NCBI GenBank assembly: GCA_022652655.1
Contig: JALCRQ010000001.1
Location: 1 to 64,000, forward strand
Direction of reading: 5' to 3'
DNA: 64,000 nucleotides
Source of the DNA: Oscillibacter sp.
GTDB taxonomy: Bacteria; Bacillota; Clostridia; Oscillospirales; Oscillospiraceae
Every line of letters starts with the position of its first letter. Positions within the stretch are counted from its first letter, which is position 1. The position numbers were made by a program, and so were the translations under genes. Below are positions 24,821 through 33,322 of the stretch, piece by piece. The notes under the pieces were generated by a model, which was given only the letters and a program-made list of their open reading frames with translations, was not told the DNA's origin and searched no databases.

Positions 24821-25366
24821 ATGGAGATCCTGTGGGGCTGTGCGGCCTTTGGGCTATTTTTTCTGGGGGACCTGAACGATTGGAAATGGGCGTGGGCGCC
24901 GCTGCGGATTTGTTTTCCGGCGGGCGCGGTGCTGCTGGCGGTCGCAACGGTCCGAATGGCGCTGAACGGGAGAGCCCAGCTTCCCGGCGCGCTTCGGGGC
25001 CTTTTTTTTGTGCTGGCGGCGGGGTTTCTGGCTCTGCTGGTCTACACGCTGTTTTTTGCTCTGAACGCCGGAGAGGCGTACGTGAGTCAGGACGTCCGGC
25101 GGGCAGTCTGCGCCACGGGGATCTACGCCCTGTGCCGGCACCCCGGCGTTTTGTGGCTGGCGGGAGTGTATCTGTGCCTGTGGGCTGCGGCGGGAGTGCC
25201 GCTGCGGGCCGGGGCGGTTTTCAGCGGATTGAATCTGCTGCTTGTGTGTTTTGAAGATTTCAAGGTGTTTCCGGCCCGGCTGGCGGGATACGGCGCGTAT
25301 CGGGAGAATACGCCGTTTCTGATCCCCACCGGGCGGAGCATCCGCGCCTGCAGGGCGACTTTTTGA
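24821..25366 (+). CDS. Isoprenylcysteine methyltransferase-like membrane protein
   Basis: A 181-residue membrane protein with about five hydrophobic segments. The C-terminal half has the ICMT/NnrU-type signature: RHPGVLWLAG (about residue 107 on), an acidic EDF near 144, then a Tyr-rich stretch GYGAYRENTPFLIPT. In this superfamily these residues bind S-adenosylmethionine or a lipid-linked substrate. The bacterial substrate is unknown. It is the first gene of a three-gene run, 18 bases before the GH3-family gene. Confidence 0.7.
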   Translation: MEILWGCAAFGLFFLGDLNDWKWAWAPLRICFPAGAVLLAVATVRMALNGRAQLPGALRGLFFVLAAGFLALLVYTLFFALNAGEAYVSQDVRRAVCATGIYALCRHPGVLWLAGVYLCLWAAAGVPLRAGAVFSGLNLLLVCFEDFKVFPARLAGYGAYRENTPFLIPTGRSIRACRATF

Positions 25367-25384
25367 GGGAGGGCGGCGATCCCC

Positions 25385-26989
25385 ATGCGATTTGACGAAC
25401 GGCTGAAAAAGGTCAGCCATGAGCAGCTGTGGCAGGAATACTGCGGCTTTCTCGACATGAGCCTCGCCGACTATATGTACACGCAGAACCGCCTGATGGA
25501 GGAGCAGCTGCACCTTTGGACGGCTTCGGGCCTTGGCAGGAAGCTGCTGAACGGCAGATCCCCCGCCACGGTGGAGGAGTTCCGCGCGCAGATGCCCCTG
25601 ACGTCCTACGCCGACTATGCGGACGACCTGCTGGCCAAGCGGGGAGATCTGCTGTGCGACCAGCCCGCGGTGTGGCTCCAGACCACCTGGGAGGGCGGCC
25701 TCCGGCCCATCAAGCTGGCGCCCTATACGCGGTCGATGCTGGATACATACCGTCATAATCTCATCGCAACCGTCATGATGGCCACCGGCCGCAAAAAGGG
25801 CGATTTCGACATCAAGCCCGGCTATCGGATTTTATACGGCGGGGCGCCGCTGCCCTACGCCACGGGCCTGACGCCCTCTCTTTTCGACGAGGATCTCCGG
25901 TTTACCTGGCTGCCCGACAGCAACACACATTCCAACCTCTCCTTCAGCCAGCGCATCAAAAAGGGCTTTTCCATGGCCATGAGCGGCGGCGTGGACTACT
26001 TTTTTGCCATCGGCAGCGTGGCCAACTACATTACCGAGAGCTTCGGCAAAAGCGGCGGCGGCTCCGGAAAACTGAATATCTCCCTGGGCAACGCGCTGCG
26101 CTATCTGAGGGGCAAGTATATCAGCCGCCGGGACGGCCGGGCCATCCGCCCGGGAGACGTCTTTCATCTCAAGGCCTTTTTCTACGGCGGGACGGACGCC
26201 CGCTGCTACAAGGACCGGCTCACCGAGGCCTGGGGCATTGTGCCCACCGAGGCCGTGCTGGGCACCGAGTCCACATGCCTGGGCTGCGAGACCTGGGAAC
26301 ACAACGGCATGGTGCTTTTCCCGGACTCCTGCTTTTATGAGTTCATCCCCGAGGAGGAGATGCGGCGCAGCCTGGACGACAGCGCCTACCAGCCTCGCAC
26401 CTGCCTGATGGACGGCGTGGTGGGAGGCCAGAACTATGAGCTGGTGCTCAGCGTTTTCCACGGGGGCGCCTTCATGCGCTACCGCATCGGAGACGTGTAC
26501 CGCTGTGTCAGCGCCGGCGGCGGCGAGCTTCCGCGCTTTTCCTATGTGGATCGGGCGCCGGATGTCATCGACATCGCGGGCTTTACCCGGATTACGGAAT
26601 CCTCCATGCAGGAGGTGATCCGGCTCAGCCGGCTCACTCTGGGCGACTGGGCTTTGAAAAAGGAGTTCGACGAGCACGACAACCCGTTCCTCCATATGTA
26701 TGTGGAACTCCCTCCCGAGGCGCAGCTGGACGAGGTGGTGGTCATCCGGGTGCTCCAGGAGCACCTGTCCATCTACTTCAAGTATTTTGACAGCGACTAC
26801 GGCGACCTCAAGAAGCTTTTGAATATGGAGCCGCTGCAGATCACCATTTTGAAATACGGCACGATTTCCGGCTATGAGACGGAGCGCGGCCGCCGGCTCA
26901 GCCGGATCAATCCCGGCATGCTGGACGTGGTGGGGCTCCTCAACTATCAGGGCCGGCCCTCCGTGCCGGGCGGGGGGGCGCGCCTATGA
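25385..26989 (+). CDS. GH3 auxin-responsive-promoter family protein (acyl-adenylating)
   Basis: A 534-residue soluble protein similar by eye to the GH3 superfamily, whose plant members adenylate carboxylic acids and join them to amino acids. Segments that fit are the N-terminal TVEEFRAQMPLTSYADY, a mid-protein GTEST followed by CFYEFIPEEE, and RYRIGDVYRC. The loop where GH3 enzymes have TSGTTG reads TTWEGG (about 100-105), so ATP handling may differ. The bacterial role is unknown. Its stop overlaps the start of the sensor gene by ATGA. The conserved neighbours suggest a shared pathway rather than chance. Confidence 0.78.
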   Translation: MRFDERLKKVSHEQLWQEYCGFLDMSLADYMYTQNRLMEEQLHLWTASGLGRKLLNGRSPATVEEFRAQMPLTSYADYADDLLAKRGDLLCDQPAVWLQTTWEGGLRPIKLAPYTRSMLDTYRHNLIATVMMATGRKKGDFDIKPGYRILYGGAPLPYATGLTPSLFDEDLRFTWLPDSNTHSNLSFSQRIKKGFSMAMSGGVDYFFAIGSVANYITESFGKSGGGSGKLNISLGNALRYLRGKYISRRDGRAIRPGDVFHLKAFFYGGTDARCYKDRLTEAWGIVPTEAVLGTESTCLGCETWEHNGMVLFPDSCFYEFIPEEEMRRSLDDSAYQPRTCLMDGVVGGQNYELVLSVFHGGAFMRYRIGDVYRCVSAGGGELPRFSYVDRAPDVIDIAGFTRITESSMQEVIRLSRLTLGDWALKKEFDEHDNPFLHMYVELPPEAQLDEVVVIRVLQEHLSIYFKYFDSDYGDLKKLLNMEPLQITILKYGTISGYETERGRRLSRINPGMLDVVGLLNYQGRPSVPGGGARL

Positions 26990-29541
26990 CGATGCATGAC
27001 GTTCCCTTCCTCTATGTAAATATTACCGCCCTATGCGCGTTTGTACTGATGTTCGCCGTGTTCCTGGCGGCAAAAAAGACGCCGGAGATCCGGGCTTTCC
27101 TCCTGATGATGGTGGACTGCGTGGTCTGGATCGCGGGCTCTATTCTCATGCGGCTGCAGGTTTGGCCAGGATTGAACTTCTGGTACTATGTCTCGCTCCT
27201 GGCCATCTTTTCCATGGAGTTTGTGTTCTATAACTTCCTCCACAGCTTTGCCAGGGAGAACGGAAAATTTATGCTGACAGTGTTTCTGACGGCCACCTTT
27301 GCGCTGGTGCCGGGAACGCTGACCGGCTTTTTCCTGGCGCCTCCGGTGCCGTCGGTGCAGCCGGACGGGACCGTGTTTTACGTTTATCACACGGTGTATT
27401 GGCACATGATCTTCCCCTGCGTGCTGTTTATCACGGTGATCATCGCCTCGCTGCAGCTGCTGGGGAGAATGAAGCGGGAGCAGGGGGTTCACTCCTCCGG
27501 CGCGCTGATCCTGTTTTTGGGCGGCGTCATCGAGCTGGTGGGCAACCTGATGCAGATCTTTATTCCGGGCAACACCTTCCCCTTCGACGCGCTGGCCGGC
27601 GTGATCTACGCCGGAATGATGGTGTTCGCCCTGTACCGCCGCCGTCTTTTCCGTATGACGCTGGTGGTTTCCCGGGGGATTCTTATGCTGGCCGTAGTGG
27701 CTGTGTGCTTCCTGCTGGGCATTTTCTGCGTGGATCCGTTTTTAAAATTTTTCCAGGTGCGAATCGGGCTGGGCTACCAGGCGTCGCTGACGGTGGTGTC
27801 CCTGCTGCTGGCCGGGATGCTCTCTTTGACGTACAGCCTGGTGCGGCGGGTGATCGACACGCTCTTTACCCGGGAGGAGCAGCAGAACAAGCTTCTCAAA
27901 AGCTTTTCCGCCGAGGTCTCCCAGTCCCTCTCCACGGATGACATTATGGCCAAGGTGTCCGGCGTCATTCAGCAGGAGCTGCCGGTGGTGCAGCTTTATA
28001 TCTGCCTGGCCGACGAAAAGGGCTACACGGCCCGGTACAGCTCCCGGCCGCTTGCACCCATGGCATTTTCCATCAGCAAGGACAGCCCCAAGGTTCACTA
28101 TCTGGAGGAGCAGGAGCCCTATCTGATCATGCGGGAATTCTGCGCCACGCCCCATGCCATCTCAGACTGGGCGGAGGAGAAGGAACTGTTCCGCCGGCTG
28201 GAGATCGACTGCGTGGGCGCCATGCGGGACGGCCGCCAGATCGTGGGATTGGTGCTGCTCTCCGCCCGGGATCACGGGCGAACGTTCAGTTCTGCGGAGA
28301 TGGGCTTTTTGGAGACGGTGTGCTCCGTTGCCTCCATCGCCATGAAAAACGCCAGCCTGTACGAGCAGATGTTCCGTGAGGCCCGGATTGACGCGCTGAC
28401 GGGCGCTTACAACTACCGGTACTTCGTGGAAAAAGAGGAGGAACTGTTCAAGGCCTGCTACAGCGACTGCATCACGCTGATGTTTGTGGATGTGGACGAT
28501 CTGAAGCTCTACAACCAGCTCTACGGCGTGGAGGCGGGCAACGACGCCCTGCGCTGCATCAGCGATGAGCTGACGCTGTGCGCCGGGGAGAGCGGGACGG
28601 TATTCCGCACCAGCGGCAAGGTGTTCGCCGTGCTGCTGCCCCACTGGGACGCCCACCGGGCCAATGTCCTGGCGGAGGAGATCCAGCGCCGGGTCCGCAC
28701 TATCAACAGCACGGCCGGACGGCAGAAGTACAAGCCGCTGACCGTCAGCGTGGGAATCTGCGCGGCGCCCTATGCGGCCTCCAGCGCCAAGGAGCTGATG
28801 AACAACGCCGATCTGGCCGCTTTCAACGCGAAAAAGAGCGGCAAGGATCAGATTATGCTCTTCCGCGGCGCCTCCGCCATTCCCCAGAAGCTGGCCGAGC
28901 GGACGGACGCCATCGTGGACAACGTGGACCGGGGCAGCGACGAATACGGCGCCATGCCCATGATCTCGGCGCTGACTGCCGCCATTGACGCCAAGGATCA
29001 CTACACCTTCGCCCACAGTAAGAATGTGGCGCGCTACGCGGCCAACCTGGCCGTGGCGGCGGGACTGAACAACGATCAGGTTCGGACGATCTACGCTGCG
29101 GGGCTGCTGCACGACATCGGAAAGATCAGCATTCCGGAGGATATTCTCAATAAATCCGGAAAGCTCACCGATACGGAATACGGCCTCATGAAAAACCACG
29201 TCAACAACTCCATCGAGATGATCCGGCACCTGCCGGAGATGGACTACCTCATTCCCGCGGTGCTGGGCCATCATGAGCGCTGGGACGGCAAGGGGTATCC
29301 CAGGGGAATCGCCGGAGAGGATATTCCCATCTCCGGGCGGTGCCTGGCCATCGCCGACGTGTTTGACGCCATGACCACCGACCGGCCTTACCGGAAGGGC
29401 CTTCCCCTGGAATACGCGCTGATGCAGATCAGTCAGGGGGCGGGGACGCAGTTCGATCCGCAGCTGGCGACGGTGTTTATCCATCTGGTGCAGGGAAATG
29501 AGATGCCGCTGGCCGGCCGGCTGGCGGGCGGACACGCATAA
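26986..29541 (+). CDS. Membrane sensor with GAF, degenerate GGDEF and HD-GYP domains
   Basis: An 851-residue protein. Seven or eight membrane helices fill the first about 275 residues, like a 7TM histidine-kinase-type sensor module. A GAF-like domain follows (about 300-460), then a GGDEF-fold domain (about 465-620) and an HD-GYP domain (about 655-851). The GGDEF loop reads SGKVF near 543-547, so diguanylate cyclase activity is unlikely. The HD-GYP domain is intact, with HDIGK (about 709) and HHERWDGKGYP (about 761-771), and should hydrolyse cyclic di-GMP or another cyclic dinucleotide. It is coupled to the GH3 gene by overlap. Confidence 0.9.
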   Translation: MTMHDVPFLYVNITALCAFVLMFAVFLAAKKTPEIRAFLLMMVDCVVWIAGSILMRLQVWPGLNFWYYVSLLAIFSMEFVFYNFLHSFARENGKFMLTVFLTATFALVPGTLTGFFLAPPVPSVQPDGTVFYVYHTVYWHMIFPCVLFITVIIASLQLLGRMKREQGVHSSGALILFLGGVIELVGNLMQIFIPGNTFPFDALAGVIYAGMMVFALYRRRLFRMTLVVSRGILMLAVVAVCFLLGIFCVDPFLKFFQVRIGLGYQASLTVVSLLLAGMLSLTYSLVRRVIDTLFTREEQQNKLLKSFSAEVSQSLSTDDIMAKVSGVIQQELPVVQLYICLADEKGYTARYSSRPLAPMAFSISKDSPKVHYLEEQEPYLIMREFCATPHAISDWAEEKELFRRLEIDCVGAMRDGRQIVGLVLLSARDHGRTFSSAEMGFLETVCSVASIAMKNASLYEQMFREARIDALTGAYNYRYFVEKEEELFKACYSDCITLMFVDVDDLKLYNQLYGVEAGNDALRCISDELTLCAGESGTVFRTSGKVFAVLLPHWDAHRANVLAEEIQRRVRTINSTAGRQKYKPLTVSVGICAAPYAASSAKELMNNADLAAFNAKKSGKDQIMLFRGASAIPQKLAERTDAIVDNVDRGSDEYGAMPMISALTAAIDAKDHYTFAHSKNVARYAANLAVAAGLNNDQVRTIYAAGLLHDIGKISIPEDILNKSGKLTDTEYGLMKNHVNNSIEMIRHLPEMDYLIPAVLGHHERWDGKGYPRGIAGEDIPISGRCLAIADVFDAMTTDRPYRKGLPLEYALMQISQGAGTQFDPQLATVFIHLVQGNEMPLAGRLAGGHA

Positions 29542-29542
29542 G

Positions 29543-29577
29543 AAAAAGAAGAGCTTTCAAAAGCTCTTCTTTTTTTG
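29543..29577 (+). terminator. Bidirectional terminator after the HD-GYP gene
   Basis: Stem AAAAAGAAGAGCTTT with its complement around a 3-base loop, ending in seven T. Confidence 0.92.
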
Positions 29578-29608
29578 CGCCTCGATAAATGGGGATGTGG
29601 GGGCCGGT

Positions 29609-30139
29609 TCAGCGGAACCATCTGCGCCGCAGCTTCCGGCGCCACGCAGCCGCCGCTCGGCTCACCAGGAGATCCGCCAGAAGAAAGGTGACGCAGCTGA
29701 GGACGGCCATCAGGACAAAGGCCGCCAGGGAGAAGCCTGAAAATTCCCGGGCCAGTTCCTCCGCACCGAAGAGAAACAGCAGCGCGCCGTATGCGCCGGC
29801 GGCGGCGCAGCAAAAGAGCGCCAGCTTGGCGATAATCCGTACCGCCGCCGGCCCGATGCGGTCCAGGGCGGGCTGGGCCGCGGGATACCAGCCCAGAAAG
29901 ACAAAGACTATGGCCAGTTCCCGGTCGGGGCAGAGAATCAACCCCAGCAGGGCGGTGGCCCCGTAGGCGGCCAGGAACAGGCGCCGGCCGCACTCCTCCC
30001 GGACGGGCACCAGCGTCAGAATCGCCAGAAGGGGCGCGGCATAGACCATCACAGGGACGAAACCGCCCAGAAGCAGAAAGACGGACGCCAGCGCGCAGAG
30101 CATACCGCTCAGCGCCAGGCGGCGGGCTTGCAGATGCAA
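29609..30139 (-). CDS. Membrane protein resembling an ECF-transporter S component
   Basis: A 176-residue protein with five or six hydrophobic segments. The N-terminus (LALSGMLCALASVFLLLGG) and the overall pattern resemble ECF-type substrate-binding membrane components and a family of uncharacterised Clostridia membrane proteins; the substrate is unknown. The proposed start is a TTG at 30139 that directly abuts the stop of the LTA synthase gene, with AAGGATG eight bases upstream inside that gene. The two genes are therefore coupled. Confidence 0.6.
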   Translation of the reverse strand: MHLQARRLALSGMLCALASVFLLLGGFVPVMVYAAPLLAILTLVPVREECGRRLFLAAYGATALLGLILCPDRELAIVFVFLGWYPAAQPALDRIGPAAVRIIAKLALFCCAAAGAYGALLFLFGAEELAREFSGFSLAAFVLMAVLSCVTFLLADLLVSRAAAAWRRKLRRRWFR

Positions 30140-32041
30140 TCACTTCACATCCTTATATCTGAGTTTGTAGTAGCTCCAGCGGCGGAGCCGGGCCAGCTTT
30201 TCCGCCTGGCCGGCGGAGAGCGTTTGGGTGACGGCTCCGTCTGCCGTCTGGTAGGTCTGCCGCTGAATGACGGGCAGCTCCCGCCGCATTTCAGAAAGAT
30301 AGCGGAACCAGCTGCTCTCCTTTTGGCGTCCCGTCAGCTCCAGCACCGCGGAGCCCAGATAGCAGGCGCTGAGCGTTCCGTCGCCGGAGAGATTCAGGGA
30401 GGCCTTTGCCGTGTCCCAGTCCAGAGCCTTTGCCGCGGCGTCGTTGGCCCAGATCACATAGGGCGTCTCATAGGAGCGGAGATAGCTCTCCGTGCCGCCG
30501 TCCTCCGGCGTCAGCCCCAGGCCCAGCTCCCGGTAGCAGAGCTGATCGTCCCCCAGGTAGGGCAGATGGTCGCCCCAGAACACCAGCACCACCGGCTCAC
30601 TCCGGGCTGCGAAGAAGTCCCGGAGCCGGCCCAGCATGGCGTCGGCGTCCCGGACGCCCTCAATATAGACGCCCAGCAGCGTCCGCGCCTGATCGGAGAG
30701 CTGTGCGGAGGTCTGCACGGCGGGGAACTGATAGCCGGCGCCGTATTTGTCCGCGGTGTAGGACATGTGGTTTTGAATCGTCACGGTGCAGCTGAAAAGC
30801 GGCTGGTTCTTCGCGGCCGAGGATTTGAATTTCTCCTCGATGAGCCCCGCCATGCTGTCATCCGTGACCCAGCGGCCCTTGTAGGAAAGCCCGGTCATAT
30901 CCTTGGCAAAGAGGATCTCCCGGGCGCCCAGCCATTGGTAGACGTTCTCCCGGTTGTAAAACCAGGCGTCTCCCGGGTGCATGAAAAGCGTCTCGTAGCC
31001 GTCGGCGCCGTATACCCGGAAAAGACTGTCCAGATTCCGGTTGACAGCCCGGAAGGCGGAGGTGGTGGTGTCGGACAGGGCGTTGGTCTGCATCCCCGTC
31101 AGCACGTCGAACTCCGTGTTGGCGGTGCCGCCGGCGAAACCGGGCACCACCACGCGGCCGGAGACACAGTGGGGATCCGTCCGCAGGGCGTGGAGGTTGG
31201 GCAGGGGATCCTCATCGGCAGAATAGGTAAAGACATCGCTGTCCGTCAGATCGGAAAAGGCCTCGTTCATCACCATGATGACGTTGACGTCCGGCGCCGT
31301 CCCCGTTTCAACGGCGGCGGAATCCCACTTTTCCGCCTCCGATTTGCTGAAGCCCGCGGGGCGGTCCACCGTATAGGTGGTAAAATTGTGGCAGAAGCAG
31401 TAGGGGAACCCCAGCTCATTGAAAACGGTGGGGATGTAGTAGGGGTTGGAGACGGTGAAGGAGCCGTACAGGCCGTTGTCGGCGTAGACGGTGAGGATCA
31501 GCGCGGCCAGCACCGCCAGCGAGGCCAGAAATCCGGCGGCCCGGGCAATGCCGCCCCGCAGCGTCTCCACCGGAAAGGGCTTGCAGCCCACGATCCGCGC
31601 GCAGAATTTCAGCACGACCATGAAAATGAGAATCACCGTGATGACGGCCCAGGGCCAGCTGATGTGGTAGCTGCCCACCGCGCTGCCCGCCTCCTTGAGC
31701 AGGAGAAAGTCCCGGGGGAACACCGGCTCGTCCCGGACCTGCAGCTTGATGCGGCTGGCCAGGGACAAAAACGCGCAGCAGGTGCCCACGAGACACGCGG
31801 AGGAAAAGACGTTGCGCAGCACGAAGGCGAACGCCACGATGAGAAGGCCGATGGGCAGGCAGTTGAGGACGATCAGCAGCGGCTGGGCCCGAAATACCGC
31901 CAGCACGGAGCGGAGGCTGTTGGGCTGCACCCACAGGCACAGCAGCGTTGAAAGCCCCGTCAGCGCAACGGCCAGGAAAAGAGAGGGCACCAGCCCCCAG
32001 CGGTAAAGAGGCGCCCGTGGGGGCGTTTTGCGTTTTTTCAA
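30140..32041 (-). CDS. Lipoteichoic acid synthase family sulfatase-fold protein
   Basis: A 633-residue membrane enzyme. Five N-terminal membrane helices (to about residue 200) are followed by an extracellular alkaline-phosphatase/sulfatase domain. The metal-binding Glu is in VNVIMVMNEAFSD, the predicted Thr nucleophile (about 306) in GGTANTEFD, and a downstream FWGDHLPYLGDD supplies Asp/His ligands. LTA synthases polymerise glycerol phosphate from phosphatidylglycerol. A TTG start at 32041 is chosen because AAAGGA lies eight bases upstream; the extension further 5' covers the leader and has no membrane-protein character. Confidence 0.88.
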   Translation of the reverse strand: MKKRKTPPRAPLYRWGLVPSLFLAVALTGLSTLLCLWVQPNSLRSVLAVFRAQPLLIVLNCLPIGLLIVAFAFVLRNVFSSACLVGTCCAFLSLASRIKLQVRDEPVFPRDFLLLKEAGSAVGSYHISWPWAVITVILIFMVVLKFCARIVGCKPFPVETLRGGIARAAGFLASLAVLAALILTVYADNGLYGSFTVSNPYYIPTVFNELGFPYCFCHNFTTYTVDRPAGFSKSEAEKWDSAAVETGTAPDVNVIMVMNEAFSDLTDSDVFTYSADEDPLPNLHALRTDPHCVSGRVVVPGFAGGTANTEFDVLTGMQTNALSDTTTSAFRAVNRNLDSLFRVYGADGYETLFMHPGDAWFYNRENVYQWLGAREILFAKDMTGLSYKGRWVTDDSMAGLIEEKFKSSAAKNQPLFSCTVTIQNHMSYTADKYGAGYQFPAVQTSAQLSDQARTLLGVYIEGVRDADAMLGRLRDFFAARSEPVVLVFWGDHLPYLGDDQLCYRELGLGLTPEDGGTESYLRSYETPYVIWANDAAAKALDWDTAKASLNLSGDGTLSACYLGSAVLELTGRQKESSWFRYLSEMRRELPVIQRQTYQTADGAVTQTLSAGQAEKLARLRRWSYYKLRYKDVK

Positions 32042-32169
32042 GAGGGCGTTCCTTTCTGCCGGAATCCCAAGAACCCCCGTGGAGTCCTTACATCCCCGCG
32101 TACAGAGATCTGATAAGCGGCCGCCGGAGGGCTGATGCGCGCCTGCCGGCGGCAAATGGTTTGCACTTT

Positions 32170-32198
32170 ATTATAGTGATTCCCGGCGGAAATTGCAA
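32170..32198 (-). promoter_or_regulatory. Promoter of the LTA synthase gene
   Basis: On the minus strand TTGCAA (32193-32198) and a perfect TATAAT (32170-32175), spacing 17, giving a leader of about 120 nt. The rest of the 315-base gap holds only the terminator at 32268. Confidence 0.78.
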
Positions 32199-32267
32199 GG
32201 GCGGCGGACCGGACGCCGCCGGCCGGAGCGCGGACGGCTATTGGGAGCGCGCCCGTCCCGCGGAGAT

Positions 32268-32313
32268 AAAATCCCCTCCGTTTCGCCCAGATGCGACAAC
32301 GGAGGGGATTTTT
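32268..32313 (-). terminator. Terminator of the CobW operon
   Basis: AAAATCCCCTCCGTT at 32268-32282 pairs with its complement ending at 32313, around a 14-base loop. Both flanks carry T- or A-runs, so it can act in either direction. Confidence 0.85.
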
Positions 32314-32356
32314 CGTCCGCAATATAGGAGACAGGATCAAAACCGCGGGAAGAGCA

Positions 32357-33286
32357 TCAGAAGGTGACGACTTCCTCCGCCGGTTTTTCGCAGGGGGAGA
32401 CGGACGTCACGTTCATCACCGGCCCCTTGCCCTTGTAAGCGGGATGCTCCTCCACGCCCATCCGGGCCGTGACCTCGATCCAGTCCCGGTTCTTGTATTT
32501 GCTCAGCTCGCCGCCCCGGGCCAGGATTCCGAAGAAGGTCACATCCTTGGCACAGCACACCATGGCGAACCGCCCGGGGCAGTCCACGCCGGGATAGCGC
32601 TTGGAATGGCACATCAGGAGCTTCATATGCATCAGCTTGCCCTCATACCGCTCCGGATGATCCATTACGTCCACATACCACACGCCGAAATCCGCGTCCG
32701 GGATGTCCACGACCTCCGCCGTCAGATCGAAGGGACACTCGTCGCCGGTGAGATAATTTTCCGAGGTGCCGTCGGTATTCTCCAGATAGATGTCGGCCCG
32801 GCGGTTGACCATCCGCAGGTTGCGTTTGCGCAGCGCGGCGCGGAGCGCGTCGTCGCAGCGGTTAAAGACGATCATGTCCGCGTTGGTGATCTTCTCCATC
32901 ATGATCTGCCCCATATTTTTGGCGTACAGGTCGAAGGTGTCCGCCTGAACAAAGCACATGATCTGATAGAGCACCCAGTTTTTAGGCAGCAGATCCTTGA
33001 AAAAAGGCTCCAGCGGCCACATGCCGTTGTATTCCACCAGCACCTGCTTGGGGCGGTATTTTTTCTCGCACTCCCGGAGAAAGGCGCAGCTCAGCTGCTC
33101 CTGCTCCTCCACCTTGACCACGGTGACATTGTCCAGAGCACTCTGTTCGTACTCGATTTCACCCTCCTCGCAGCACACAAGGAGCGTGCGCTCCTCCCGG
33201 GCGAGGCCGTCCTCCAGACAGCCGTTGATAAATTTGGTCTTGCCGGCGTCCAGAAAGCCGACAACCAGATAGACAGGAATTTCCAT
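32357..33286 (-). CDS. CobW/G3E-family GTPase-like protein lacking the CxCC motif
   Basis: A 309-residue protein with a variant P-loop GFLDAGKT (residues 10-17), a switch-like VEYNGMW and the NKxD-type position as FNRCDD. It lacks the GCxCC metal site of classical CobW proteins; at that place there is only LLVCCEEGE. The C-terminal half is soluble and Cys/His-containing (MCHSKRYPGVDCPG). It may be a partner or a paralogue of the His-rich CobW encoded 36 bases upstream. A role in metal delivery is inferred from family and context only. Confidence 0.75.
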   Translation of the reverse strand: MEIPVYLVVGFLDAGKTKFINGCLEDGLAREERTLLVCCEEGEIEYEQSALDNVTVVKVEEQEQLSCAFLRECEKKYRPKQVLVEYNGMWPLEPFFKDLLPKNWVLYQIMCFVQADTFDLYAKNMGQIMMEKITNADMIVFNRCDDALRAALRKRNLRMVNRRADIYLENTDGTSENYLTGDECPFDLTAEVVDIPDADFGVWYVDVMDHPERYEGKLMHMKLLMCHSKRYPGVDCPGRFAMVCCAKDVTFFGILARGGELSKYKNRDWIEVTARMGVEEHPAYKGKGPVMNVTSVSPCEKPAEEVVTF

Positions 33287-33322
33287 GCTTTTGTGTTCCC
33301 CTTATCAGAATTGGCCAGCGCT

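Noticed and set aside
28600..28630. Active diguanylate cyclase site in the GGDEF domain
   Set aside because: The loop reads SGKVF, so the catalytic Gly/Asp/Glu residues are missing.
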